From Planctomycetota bacterium (GTDB lineage: Bacteria; Planctomycetota; UBA1135; JACQFD01), in assembly GCA_016200225.1 (NCBI GenBank), contig JACQFD010000002.1, positions 264,862 through 328,861 on the forward strand: a stretch of 64,000 bases of DNA, read 5' to 3'. The stretch's first letter is position 1. Each line of letters starts with the position of its first letter. The notes beneath the pieces are model-generated. The model did not search any database, was not told the DNA's origin, and worked only from the letters and a program-made list of their open reading frames with translations. Positions 29,191-37,330 of the stretch are shown one piece after another. The position numbers were made by a program, and so were the translations under genes.

Positions 29191-29378
29191 AGAAGAAGGC
29201 CGCAAAAAAGGCGAATCAAGTGCGCCGAAAACCGGGACCAGAACCGGAGCGGCTACATATTCCGCCGAACAAGATCATCGAAACGCTTGAACGGCTAGTA
29301 GGCAAGAAGCCGGAGAGCCAGCAACTTCGCGCGACGGGTTCTATGGACGTGACGAACCCGCCCAAACCGAAAAGCTAA
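29187..29378 (+). CDS. Small basic ORF coupled to the transposase
   Basis: A 63-aa Lys/Arg/Pro-rich protein (MKKKAAKKANQVRRKPGPEP) whose ATG overlaps the transposase stop (ATGA). The coupling and its position just inside the right end suggest an accessory of the element, perhaps DNA-binding. No family is recognisable. Confidence 0.65.
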   Translation: MKKKAAKKANQVRRKPGPEPERLHIPPNKIIETLERLVGKKPESQQLRATGSMDVTNPPKPKS

Positions 29379-29409
29379 CATTGAATGCCCTTTCCCAAAA
29401 CCAACCCGG

Positions 29410-29431
29410 TTTCAACAAGTGGATACTTCCG
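29410..29431 (-). repeat. Right terminal inverted repeat of the IS element
   Basis: Read on the reverse strand this begins CGGAAGTATCCACTTGTTG, matching the left end at 27378 with three mismatches in 22. The right GAATTTCC copy follows immediately. Confidence 0.88.
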
Positions 29432-30473
29432 GAATTTCCTCTACATCCAATTTGGAATCTCCATTGAAGTCGCCAATGGCCATATACGCGCCATTGGGGC
29501 TGTATCCCACGTCCGTTCCGAAAGTGCCATCGCCGTTCCCGAGGCGCACAGTGCCCGCAGGCGACACGAGGTCGAGTTTACTATCATTATTCAGATCACC
29601 GAGGAAGATTTGATTCCCAGGAACGCCCGCCGACAACATTGGCGCCGGAAATGTACCGTCTCCGTTTCCTAACAAAACCGAGAGAGAGGCAGCGTCCACG
29701 TTCACGTCGGGTTTACCGTCGCCATTGACATCGCCAAGTGCCATGAATGTGGTGCTTGCCGCGCCCACGGGGTAGTCCACCTTGGCGGCGACACCTCCAA
29801 CCCCATTACCAATCAATACAGAAATCGTGCTGGCTGTGCTGCTCGCGGTCACGATGTCGAGCTTGCCGTCCGCGTTCAAGTCAATGACACCCCCGTAAGC
29901 CGGCGACGCGCCGACGGCCTTGTCGGATTTGTTTGCAAACGTGCCATTTCCATTTCCAAGCAAGATCGAAATCGAGTTCGCAGTTTTGTTTACAGTTATC
30001 GCATCGAGATTTCCGTTGGCGTTGAGGTCGCCAAGAAAGACTGCCACGGGTCCGTTTCCTGTGGCCTTATTCACCGCGGCAGCAAAGGTACCGTCCCCGT
30101 TTCCTAACAATGCGGAAATATTGTTGTCGAGCTTGTTGGCCGCAACAAGATCGAGTTTACCGTCATTATTCAAGTCTCCAACAGCAACCGAGAGCGGCTC
30201 ATTTCCTACAGCGAGGCTTGGTTCAGAAGAAAAACTGCCGTCTCCGTTTCCGAGGTATACAACAAGTTCACCTGCCACCCCACTAACCACAAAAACGAGG
30301 CCAAGTTTGCCATCTCCGTTGAAATCTCCTTTCGAAATGAAACTGACAGTATTCAAGGAAATATCCACGATCGGCGGTGGAATCGTTGGGCCAAACTGCG
30401 CGGCGGCGGTGCCGGTGGCGGTTGTCAGAAGGATCGTGGTGAGGAAAAGGCGCGGCAGGGGGCGTGTTGACAT
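29412..30473 (-). pseudogene. 5' part of the IS-interrupted FG-GAP repeat gene
   Basis: The fragment begins with a signal peptide (MSTRPLPRLFLTTILLTTAT, cleavage near TAAAQ) and about seven FG-GAP repeats (GDLNNDGKLDLVAANKLDNN, ISALLGNGDGTF). It reads LDVEEIP up to the target duplication and then four residues (VSTC) and a stop supplied by the IS end. Joined to the 3' part without the element and one target copy, the frame runs 2604 nt (868 codons including the stop), so the intact protein had 867 residues. A shortened exported protein could still be made. Confidence 0.9.
29432..29439. repeat. Target-site duplication, right copy (GAATTTCC)
   Basis: Second copy of the 8-bp duplication at 27370-27377, directly outside the right inverted end. 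Confidence 0.9.
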
Positions 30474-30672
30474 GGTGAGTCCGCGATAGTCGATGGGGTG
30501 AACGAGCCGAGGCTATCTGAGCTGACAAGGGGTGCATGGGGAGATCACAAGGCTGTGCAAACTAACAATTCAAGCCGCGGGGCCCAATCGCCATCGGGAC
30601 GACGTCGGTCGCACAAGTCGGACCTCCGTCGAATCCTGATATTTACCAAATTATTTAGTATATATACAGTTG

Positions 30673-32229
30673 TTACAGCGCCTTGACCAAACGCGGGCCC
30701 ATGATCCGCTGCGCCAGATCGTAGAACTTAAATTCGAACGGCGCCGCGTACTTTTGCTTGCTGAGCCGCGTGCGCGCACTCCGGCGGAGCAATTTGCTGA
30801 AGGGTCCGCGACCGCCAGCGTGGCCGTTTGACCACGGCGCGAGGGCCGTGTAACGCCACCACACTTTCTGGACGTCCTCGGGGATATTACCCATCCATGA
30901 ATTAAATTTATAATCGAAGAACCGGCCCCAGCCTTCGAAATTCGTTGGCGAAACGTATCCCGCGTCGAGCGACGGCTGCCAGAATCCGGAACCCGGAATC
31001 GGGCGATACGGAAACACTTCCGAAGTCGAATGCGGGAATCTAACAGTTAGCTCGGCCGCCTCGCGGATGGTCTCGAGCATTGATTCGCGCGATTCGTTGG
31101 GATATCCGATAATATAACTTAAACCGGCGCGAATGCCGCGCGCGTTGATGCGCTCCATCGCCTTGGCCGTCTGGCCGACGCGGATGTGCTTGCGAATGAG
31201 ATCCTGCGTCTGTTCGGTGGCCGCTTCGGCGCCGAACCATAACAAATGGCAGCCCGAATCGCGGAGCAGGTCGATCGTCGAATCGGAGTATTGGCAGATT
31301 TGTTTAATTTCCACCGTTCCGTTCCAGCGGATTTTCATGCCCGAATCGATAAGTTTTTCGCAAAAAATCCGCGTGCGCTTTTCGGCGACGCCGAAATTCG
31401 CGTCCTGTAATCTTAATATATCAAATGGATCTTTTTTGTAAAGTTCGTGAATGCGGTCGACCATCACCTCGGGATCGAGCGCGACCCACCGGCGTCCGGC
31501 GATTTCGGGCGAACAGCAGAACTCGCAGGGCTCGGGGCAGCCGAAGGACGAAAAGTAGCTCAAGCCGCGATACGGATGTTCGGGCTTGTCGAACGGCGGC
31601 GGCGACGGCAGCCGGTTGCGAATGCGATGTCCGTGCGGCGCCGTTTTTTTGTTTAATTCATAATATTTTTGAAGATCGATTAAATGAAACGACGGCGGCG
31701 GCAGTTCATTTAAATGTTTCGTCGGGCGGCGCGTCGTCTGAATCATGTGGCCGTCGCGCCAGAGGGCGAGACCGTCGACTTTTTCGAGCGCCTGGTCCAT
31801 GCGCGGCCCTTCCTCGGCCGCTTTTAACATTTCGGGAAACGTTTCTTCGCCCTGCCCCATGCAAACGGCGTCGCACCAGCCGCTCGTTAGATACAATTCG
31901 GGAACCGACGACGGAAACCATCCGCCCCAGAAAATTGGCAGTTTGGGATAGGTCTTGCGGACCGCTTCGGAAACGACAGCGCCATCCCAAACTTGAAATC
32001 CGAGAATGCAGGACGAACCGAAAGCGAGCGCCCCGTCGCACGCCTTGATGACTTTTTGCAAATAATCCGGTTCCGTCATCGCATCGATGACAATGACTTC
32101 ATATCCGGCGGCCTCGGCCGGACTCGCAATATGTATCAACTCGAGCGGTTGCAAATCCGCTGCGGGGAGGTCGCCAATCGTAGGATCGACGCGCGATGGT
32201 AAGAAAAGGACAACTCGCTGCTTCTTCAT
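30673..32229 (-). CDS. B12-binding-domain radical SAM protein
   Basis: This 518-aa protein begins with a cobalamin-binding-like Rossmann domain (residues ~1-140: VVLFLPSRVDPTIGD, AAGYEVIVIDA, IFWGGWFPSSVPELYL). The radical SAM core follows, with the [4Fe-4S] triad C231-x3-C235-x2-C238 (FGCPEPCEFCCS) and the downstream FGAEAATEQTQDLIRKHI and GLSYIIGYPNES strands. Such enzymes often carry out methylations or ring rearrangements in lipid, hopanoid or natural-product pathways. The specific reaction cannot be read here. No DxH-type B12-lower-ligand motif is evident, so cobalamin may be bound without a protein ligand or not at all. It is a single-gene unit on the reverse strand. Confidence 0.88.
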   Translation of the reverse strand: MKKQRVVLFLPSRVDPTIGDLPAADLQPLELIHIASPAEAAGYEVIVIDAMTEPDYLQKVIKACDGALAFGSSCILGFQVWDGAVVSEAVRKTYPKLPIFWGGWFPSSVPELYLTSGWCDAVCMGQGEETFPEMLKAAEEGPRMDQALEKVDGLALWRDGHMIQTTRRPTKHLNELPPPSFHLIDLQKYYELNKKTAPHGHRIRNRLPSPPPFDKPEHPYRGLSYFSSFGCPEPCEFCCSPEIAGRRWVALDPEVMVDRIHELYKKDPFDILRLQDANFGVAEKRTRIFCEKLIDSGMKIRWNGTVEIKQICQYSDSTIDLLRDSGCHLLWFGAEAATEQTQDLIRKHIRVGQTAKAMERINARGIRAGLSYIIGYPNESRESMLETIREAAELTVRFPHSTSEVFPYRPIPGSGFWQPSLDAGYVSPTNFEGWGRFFDYKFNSWMGNIPEDVQKVWWRYTALAPWSNGHAGGRGPFSKLLRRSARTRLSKQKYAAPFEFKFYDLAQRIMGPRLVKAL

Positions 32230-32545
32230 GATAATCTCGGCCGTGTTGCGTGGGGTGACATGCGGCCAACGTCGAGGGTAGGTTGGGGGTAAACCCTCGG
32301 GCGGGGCAGCCTGAAAAACTAGGGCGGAACGTGTCTCCGCGCCACTTGTTGCGCGGAATTTTCTACGGGAAAGTTGCCGTGATTCGAGCCAATGGACGTG
32401 GAACGCCGGCTATTGGATCCATGTTGCGAAAGAATCGCAGGAAAAAGGGGTCGTTCGAGCCAATTTTTCGTATGCGCTGAATGGCGCGTCGCAGTTCATT
32501 GACAGGTTTCCCGCCACCGCTACGCTCATTGGCGCTGCATTTCAT
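32230..32545. other. Intergenic region before the tRNA, no gene seen
   Basis: The 316 bp between the radical SAM start and the tRNA hold only short frames without codon bias. It should contain the promoter of the radical SAM gene on the reverse strand and that of the tRNA on the forward strand; I see no clear boxes. Confidence 0.5.
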
Positions 32546-32621
32546 GCGGGCGTAACTCAGTTGGTAGAGTGTCAGCTTCCCAAGCTGAATGTCGTGGGTT
32601 CGAATCCCATCGCCCGCTCCA
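32546..32621 (+). tRNA. tRNA-Gly (anticodon CCC)
   Basis: A complete cloverleaf is visible. Acceptor arms are GCGGGCG and CGCCCGC, the D-arm is ACTC/GAGT with loop AGTTGGTA, and the anticodon stem TCAGC/GCTGA carries loop TTCCCAA, so the anticodon is CCC. The T-arm is GTGGG/CCCAT with TTCGAAT, the discriminator is T, and an encoded CCA ends at 32621. It is 73 nt plus CCA. A tyrosine integrase lies about 105 bp downstream, so its 3' half is the probable attachment site of the island that follows. Confidence 0.96.
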
Positions 32622-32691
32622 ATATAATATCCTGTGGGTTAAGGGCTTGGTAGGAACGCCTAATTTGTGCTGCGGCCACTTTGGAGCCTCG

Positions 32692-32715
32692 AAAGTCTGT
32701 ACGTGTACAGACTTT
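32692..32715. promoter_or_regulatory. 24-bp palindrome upstream of integrase 1 (probable operator)
   Basis: Two perfect 11-base arms (AAAGTCTGTAC and GTACAGACTTT) enclose GT. The palindrome ends 11 bp before the GTG at 32727 that I take as the integrase start. Its place is that of a repressor operator, or it may be an integrase or excisionase arm site close to the attachment site. Confidence 0.6.
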
Positions 32716-32726
32716 GGACGGAAAAC

Positions 32727-33944
32727 GTGGTCCGAAACGCTAATAAACTCCCAAATCACCTTCATCACAAGACGCACAACCTCGGTTACGTCAAACTCGA
32801 CGGCCGTGTGATTTACACCGGCAAATGGGCGACACCAGAATGCAAAGGAACCTATGAACGCTTAATTGCCGAGTGGTTAATAAACGGGAAACATCTACCT
32901 TCGACAGCGGCCAAGGAAGATATTTATAGTATAGCAAATCTCGTCGCTGAATTTAAGAATCACGCGAAGGGTTGGTATCGGCATTCCGATGGTACACCAA
33001 CGAACGAAATTGTAAATATCAACATCGCGCTTCGTCCGCTGGAGGAGTTGTATGGTTCGACACCTGCCCGCGACTTTGGTCCCACGCAATTGAAGGCATT
33101 GCGTGGACACTTATTGTATTCACCGAATCGAAAGCGCAAGTCAAATGGGCTTTGCCGGAATGTTATCAATCAAAGGATCAGTATTGTAAAGAGAATGTTC
33201 CGGTGGGGCGTTGAGGAAGGAAAGGTGCCGCCCGATCTGTATCATGGACTCACCGCGGTGCGAATGTTGGTTGCCGGACGAACGAGTGCGCCCGAGACCG
33301 AACCTGTAAAGCCCGTCTCCGAAGCGCACGCTTTGGCTGTGCTCCCCCACGTATCACCACATATTGCGGCAATGATACAATTGCAATGGTGGACGGGAAT
33401 GCGTCCTTCGGAAGTGACCACGATGCGGATGCGGGATATCGATATGACCGCGTCGCAATGGATCTACCGGCCCGTACTTCACAAAACGGCCCACTTCGGC
33501 AAGAAACGCACAATTGCGCTTGGAGCAAGAGCGCGAGAAGTCTTAAGACCGTTCATTTGTTTGGACCGGGAAGCCTATTTGTTTAGTGTTGAAAAGTCTC
33601 AAGCAGCGCGCCGGGCAATCGAGCGCGCGAACCGGAAACAAACAAGACTCTCGCCGTGGCAGATCGAACGCGATGCCGCCCGTCGGCGCGCGCCGAAGGA
33701 AAAGTTGAATAATTATTACAATACCGTGGATTACAGACAGGCGATCGTACGCGGCTGCGAAAAAGCAGGTGTGCCGCCGTGGTCTCCTAATCAATTGAGA
33801 CATTCGGCGGCAACTCGTATTCGTAAAGAGTTTGGTTTGGAGGCCGCGCGCGTCGTCCTCGGCCACACGAGTGCGTTGACAACTTCGATCTATGCGGAAA
33901 TCGACGAAATGAAAGCGCAAGAAGTCATGGAGAAGTGCGGTTGA
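32727..33944 (+). CDS. Tyrosine integrase 1 (island integrase)
   Basis: I place the start at GTG 32727 because the resulting 405-aa protein aligns without a gap from residue 1 to 405 with integrase 2. The frame is open up to 32667, but that extension would be coded by the palindrome. The N-terminal part (1-195) has an AP2-like arm-binding segment (HNLGYVKLDGRVIYTGKW) and a core-binding domain. The catalytic domain has Arg226 (TGMRPSE), Lys253 (HKTAHFGKKR), Arg358 in QLRHS, His380 (LGH) and nucleophile Tyr389 (TSIYAEID). Box II has Asn instead of its first His. It most likely recombines the island at the adjacent tRNA-Gly. Confidence 0.93.
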   Translation: MVRNANKLPNHLHHKTHNLGYVKLDGRVIYTGKWATPECKGTYERLIAEWLINGKHLPSTAAKEDIYSIANLVAEFKNHAKGWYRHSDGTPTNEIVNINIALRPLEELYGSTPARDFGPTQLKALRGHLLYSPNRKRKSNGLCRNVINQRISIVKRMFRWGVEEGKVPPDLYHGLTAVRMLVAGRTSAPETEPVKPVSEAHALAVLPHVSPHIAAMIQLQWWTGMRPSEVTTMRMRDIDMTASQWIYRPVLHKTAHFGKKRTIALGARAREVLRPFICLDREAYLFSVEKSQAARRAIERANRKQTRLSPWQIERDAARRRAPKEKLNNYYNTVDYRQAIVRGCEKAGVPPWSPNQLRHSAATRIRKEFGLEAARVVLGHTSALTTSIYAEIDEMKAQEVMEKCG

Positions 33945-33976
33945 ACTGAAGTCTTAGTTACTACGCCTCCGATGCA

Positions 33977-34001
33977 AGTTTTTTCGCAACGTGCGAAATG
34001 A
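33977..34001. repeat. Island palindrome, copy 1
   Basis: Arms TTTCGCA (33982-33988) and TGCGAAA (33992-33998) enclose ACG; the right flank TGA matches the consensus arm GTGCGAAATGAC. It lies between the two integrase genes, 38 bp after the first stop. It is one of five related intergenic palindromes in the island. Confidence 0.7.
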
Positions 34002-34250
34002 CGGTCGTGTCTCGATTCGGGTCCACACATTTTGAGACAATGTTTGAAGTTGCGTTGACTTCCACATCGGTGTGCGCCACGCGTGCATTCCTTTGGGTGC
34101 GAATTCAACTCGTATCAATTAGTCCGACGCGACTTCGGCTGAATCCAATTCCATGAACGGATACCCGTCCACTTCGACGGCGCGGCCAAACAGCATCAAT
34201 ACCTTCGATCTGCGCGGGAATCTCTCCTGTCCAGATATCGGTGCCTTTCT

Positions 34251-35468
34251 GTGGCTTCCGTCTCGAACACACTTCCAAAACACTGCCGACATAAGGCTAG
34301 AAATCTTGGGTACGTTCTCCTCAGCGGGAAAATATTCTATACAGGACGGTGGGGTTCGTCCGAGTCGAACACGAAATATGAACGTTTGGTCGCCGAGTGG
34401 TTGTCCAATGGACGGCAAATCCAACAATTAACGAACGACACGCCGTCATTTCGCGTTGACGACCTCATCGCGCAGTTTTGGATTCATGCAAAGCAGTGGT
34501 ATCAATACGCCGACGGGACTCAGACTCGGGAACTTGTAAATATTCGAATTGCACTCCAACCTTTGCACGATCTGTACGGTCCAACCAACGCGTGTGACTT
34601 TGCTCCCCCGCAGTTGAAGGCACTTCGAGAACATTTATTACACTCCACAAATCAAAAGCGGGACGCCGATGGACTTTGTCGCAATGTTATTAATCAGCGT
34701 ATCGGAATTGTAAAGAGAGTCTTTCGGTGGGGCGTAGAAGAGGGAATGCTTCCTACGGATTTGTATCATGGACTTGCAGCCGTTCGAATCCTCGCGGCCG
34801 GTCGAACGAGGGCCCGCGAAACGGCACCTGTAAAGCCGGTTACGGAAGCGGACATGCGTACGATACTTCCATTTGTATCTCCACACATCGCCGCCATGAT
34901 CCAACTACAGTGGTTGACCGGGATGCGCCCCGGTGAAGTCGCCCGAATGCGGCTGCGTGATCTTGATACTTCCCAAACAACGTGGATTTACACGCCGCAA
35001 ATGCACAAAACACAACACTTGGGAAAGGTAAGAACCATCCCGCTCGGGTCCCAAGCACGTGAGATTGTCAAGCAATTCTTAACATTGGATCGAGATGCGT
35101 ATTTCTTTAGCCCCGCAAGATCGCAAGCAGCACGACGGACAATCGCGCGCGCGAATCGTAAACAGTCCGAAATTTCACGCTGGCAGATTGCTCGTGATGC
35201 AGCAAACCGGCGTTCGCCTCGGGAACGTCTCAATGAACTTTACAGTTCGGTGAATTACCGACAGGCGATTTCTCGCGCATGCGCGAAAGTAGGCATTCCC
35301 AATTGGTCACCGAACCAACTTCGCCATTCCGCGGCAACTCGAATCCGTAAACAATATGGATTAGAGTTTGCCCGGATATTGTTAGGTCACGCGAGCGCAA
35401 CCACCACCGAGATTTACGCAGAAGTCGATAAACAGAAAGCGATCGAGATTGCCGAAGAGTGCGGGTAA
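34251..35468 (+). CDS. Tyrosine integrase 2
   Basis: This is a 405-aa paralogue of integrase 1, alignable end to end without gaps, starting at GTG 34251. It has the same arm-binding opening (RNLGYVLLSGKIFYTGRW) and the same catalytic set: Arg226 (TGMRPGE), Lys253 (MHKTQHLGK), Arg358, His380 (LGHAS) and Tyr389 (TEIYAEVD). Two tandem integrases can act together at one site or mark two stacked insertions. The copies differ throughout, so the duplication is not recent. Neither shows signs of decay. Confidence 0.93.
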   Translation: MASVSNTLPKHCRHKARNLGYVLLSGKIFYTGRWGSSESNTKYERLVAEWLSNGRQIQQLTNDTPSFRVDDLIAQFWIHAKQWYQYADGTQTRELVNIRIALQPLHDLYGPTNACDFAPPQLKALREHLLHSTNQKRDADGLCRNVINQRIGIVKRVFRWGVEEGMLPTDLYHGLAAVRILAAGRTRARETAPVKPVTEADMRTILPFVSPHIAAMIQLQWLTGMRPGEVARMRLRDLDTSQTTWIYTPQMHKTQHLGKVRTIPLGSQAREIVKQFLTLDRDAYFFSPARSQAARRTIARANRKQSEISRWQIARDAANRRSPRERLNELYSSVNYRQAISRACAKVGIPNWSPNQLRHSAATRIRKQYGLEFARILLGHASATTTEIYAEVDKQKAIEIAEECG

Positions 35469-35699
35469 TTGTTAATTCGTAGGAGCGTCTTCGCGCGATA
35501 AGTCCAGCGAAGCACGAGAAAATCGCTTGGGTCTAGAAATGACGTCCGTTGGTTTCGGAAAATGTACTTACTTGCGCCGAATTCTTCAGGAATGCGTGGA
35601 CCGCCTGCTCTGAACATTCGCGCGATTCTTATCCAATCCAAAAGTACGCCTCTTGGTAACACCAACCGTCGTACACATCTTAATCATTTCGAACTCATA

Positions 35700-36023
35700 A
35701 TGAATCTTCTCGACGAAACACTTATTTCGCCCCTTACTGCGACGCGCTTAGTCCCCGGCCAAAAGAAAAAGGTCCACGTTGCTACAGTTTTTCGCTGGAT
35801 GTCGATCGGCAGTCGTGGCGTCAAACTAGAGTCGGTTCGCGTCGGCGGATGTCGCTACACGAGCCGCGAAGCAATTCTGCGATTTATTGTAAATTGTTCG
35901 AGGACGCCGGAGCAGATGTGCACTGGCGAGGCACAGACCACTGCACCGAAAGCGGACAGTCGAACGGAAAAAGTTCTCGCCGAAGCTGGATTTTCTCGAA
36001 AGCCGACAATTCGACGACGATGA
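35700..36023 (+). CDS. DUF1580-like protein (excisionase-like HTH candidate)
   Basis: This 107-aa protein uses ATG 35700 (MNLLDETLISPLTATRLVPG); the longer frame from 35562 adds a region unlike the family. The core LISPLTATRLVPGQKKKVHVAT, VFRWMSIGSRGVKLESVRVG and GCRYTSREAILRFI matches the planctomycete DUF1580 pattern as I remember it. That pattern resembles a MerR/excisionase winged helix (VFRWMSIG as recognition helix). Its place downstream of two integrases fits a recombination directionality factor or regulator. Confidence 0.75.
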   Translation: MNLLDETLISPLTATRLVPGQKKKVHVATVFRWMSIGSRGVKLESVRVGGCRYTSREAILRFIVNCSRTPEQMCTGEAQTTAPKADSRTEKVLAEAGFSRKPTIRRR

Positions 36024-36112
36024 AAGTCGTTTTTATATTAACAATACGGCACAACTTACTTATAACGCGATCGCACGCTCAAGTCTTCTCATTTGATTTC
36101 GCCAACGGATAA

Positions 36113-37330
36113 ATGACGAGATTTAGACCGATTGAATTCTGTACTCGGCGGGCGGCACGTACAGCAGGGCGTAAAATGACGCGAGCGGATCACCGGGGCG
36201 CTTGCAATCACGCCGCATGTCCTAGTTGTGGTCCGATCAGAGCATGGTGCGCACTCGAAAACACGCGTCGCAAATTGCTTTGTATATTTGGTCACCGCCC
36301 CCTCGAACTCATATTTCAATGGCCTGTTGCGCGTGTCAATCGCGAATCCGAATTGGACATTCGTAAGTTTCGGAATGTCTGTGAAGATTTTCGATTAGCA
36401 TTGAAGGGCGGGGTCTTTGGAGACATTGCAGCACTCATCTGCGCCACCGAGTATGGATGGATCCGTGGAGGTCAAATTCGCCCACATATTCAGGCGCTGC
36501 TTATTACTAATCCGAAATTCGAACGTGAACTCATCGATAAGTTCTCAAGGTGGTGGACGGCTCGGGGTGGCGATGCAATATTATTCGAAGAAGAGCGCAT
36601 CGCGGACACCCATTCAAATTATAGAAAGAGGCGGACACTTGCGGCTGGCCTTAAATATCTTTCCAAGGGCCCGTTAGAAAGCTTCAACAGAAGCGTTCCA
36701 TACAAAGATCGACTGTTAATTCATGACCGACTAATCAATCCCGCGGAAAGAGTAATGAGACTTCCCGCATCTTTATATATTACTCATGGGTTTCTACTGA
36801 CTCCGGAAGGCGAAGAGGCTTTATGGTATCGAGAGTTAATCGCGGACCTCAAGCGAAAACCGAAGCGGGACATCCGTCGATTATTTGATATTATGTATTT
36901 TAGTGACGTTGAATCGTACCTGAACGTGCGGTCACCACGAGCGTGTCCGAAGTGCCTTGCGACGGGAAAAGACGTTAGACGAGACGGATTTTCGCACACC
37001 ACCGGCAGACCAAGAATTTACTGTTACCGCTGCAAGAGATCGTACGTTGTGCAGAATCGTGCTTTAGTACGAGAAGCAGAACTCCGAGTGAAAACGCTCC
37101 GTCGTCAAGCGTATAAATTGCATAAGGCTGGCACTTCCTATGCTAACATTTCCAAACTTTTGAAAATTGGAAAAGACACGGCAAGGACATTCGTCAAAGA
37201 GTGCGAGGCAGCTCGCTCTTCTCCTATAGACGCTCATCTCCACCGAATTGATAATCAACAGATCACATATCCCACATCCTATAACAGTAAGCCAGTTGAT
37301 CAAAAGAGAGTTAGACGACCCAAGCAATGA
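36113..37330 (+). CDS. Rep-like protein (HUH-type remnant) with zinc-ribbon/HTH tail
   Basis: The 405-aa protein begins with a cysteine cluster (C31, C36, C39: CNHAACPSCG), as in plasmid rolling-circle Rep proteins. There is a hydrophobic strand with PHIQALLI (H125, Q127 where HUH would have His) and LKYLSK (Tyr182, Lys185), like the Y-x2-3-K motif of those initiators. The C-terminal third is a zinc ribbon (CPKC and CYRC about 25 residues apart, with RDGF and GRPRIYC), similar to IS1-type InsA. A helix-turn-helix follows (LHKAGTSYANISKLLKIGKDTARTFV). I infer a DNA-nicking or origin-binding initiator carried by the island; one histidine of the metal pair is missing. Codon usage lacks the host TTA habit. 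Confidence 0.6.
   Translation: MTRFRPIEFCTRRAARTAGRKMTRADHRGACNHAACPSCGPIRAWCALENTRRKLLCIFGHRPLELIFQWPVARVNRESELDIRKFRNVCEDFRLALKGGVFGDIAALICATEYGWIRGGQIRPHIQALLITNPKFERELIDKFSRWWTARGGDAILFEEERIADTHSNYRKRRTLAAGLKYLSKGPLESFNRSVPYKDRLLIHDRLINPAERVMRLPASLYITHGFLLTPEGEEALWYRELIADLKRKPKRDIRRLFDIMYFSDVESYLNVRSPRACPKCLATGKDVRRDGFSHTTGRPRIYCYRCKRSYVVQNRALVREAELRVKTLRRQAYKLHKAGTSYANISKLLKIGKDTARTFVKECEAARSSPIDAHLHRIDNQQITYPTSYNSKPVDQKRVRRPKQ

Larger units (their letters stand above)
27378..29431 (+). mobile_element. IS1595/ISXO2-type insertion element, complete (2054 bp)
   Basis: The element is bounded by imperfect inverted ends. The left end reads CGGAACTATCAACTTGTTG from 27378, and the complement of the right end reads CGGAAGTATCCACTTGTTG. 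Seventeen of these 19 positions agree, with two further A matches after one mismatch. GAATTTCC is duplicated outside. It carries an ISXO2-like DDE transposase (28228-29190), an upstream 233-aa membrane-associated passenger (27504-28205) and a small basic ORF coupled to the transposase (29187-29378). It is inserted against the direction of an FG-GAP gene; deletion of the element plus one target copy restores that frame. Its codon usage is less GC-rich than its surroundings, which fits recent arrival. Confidence 0.92.
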
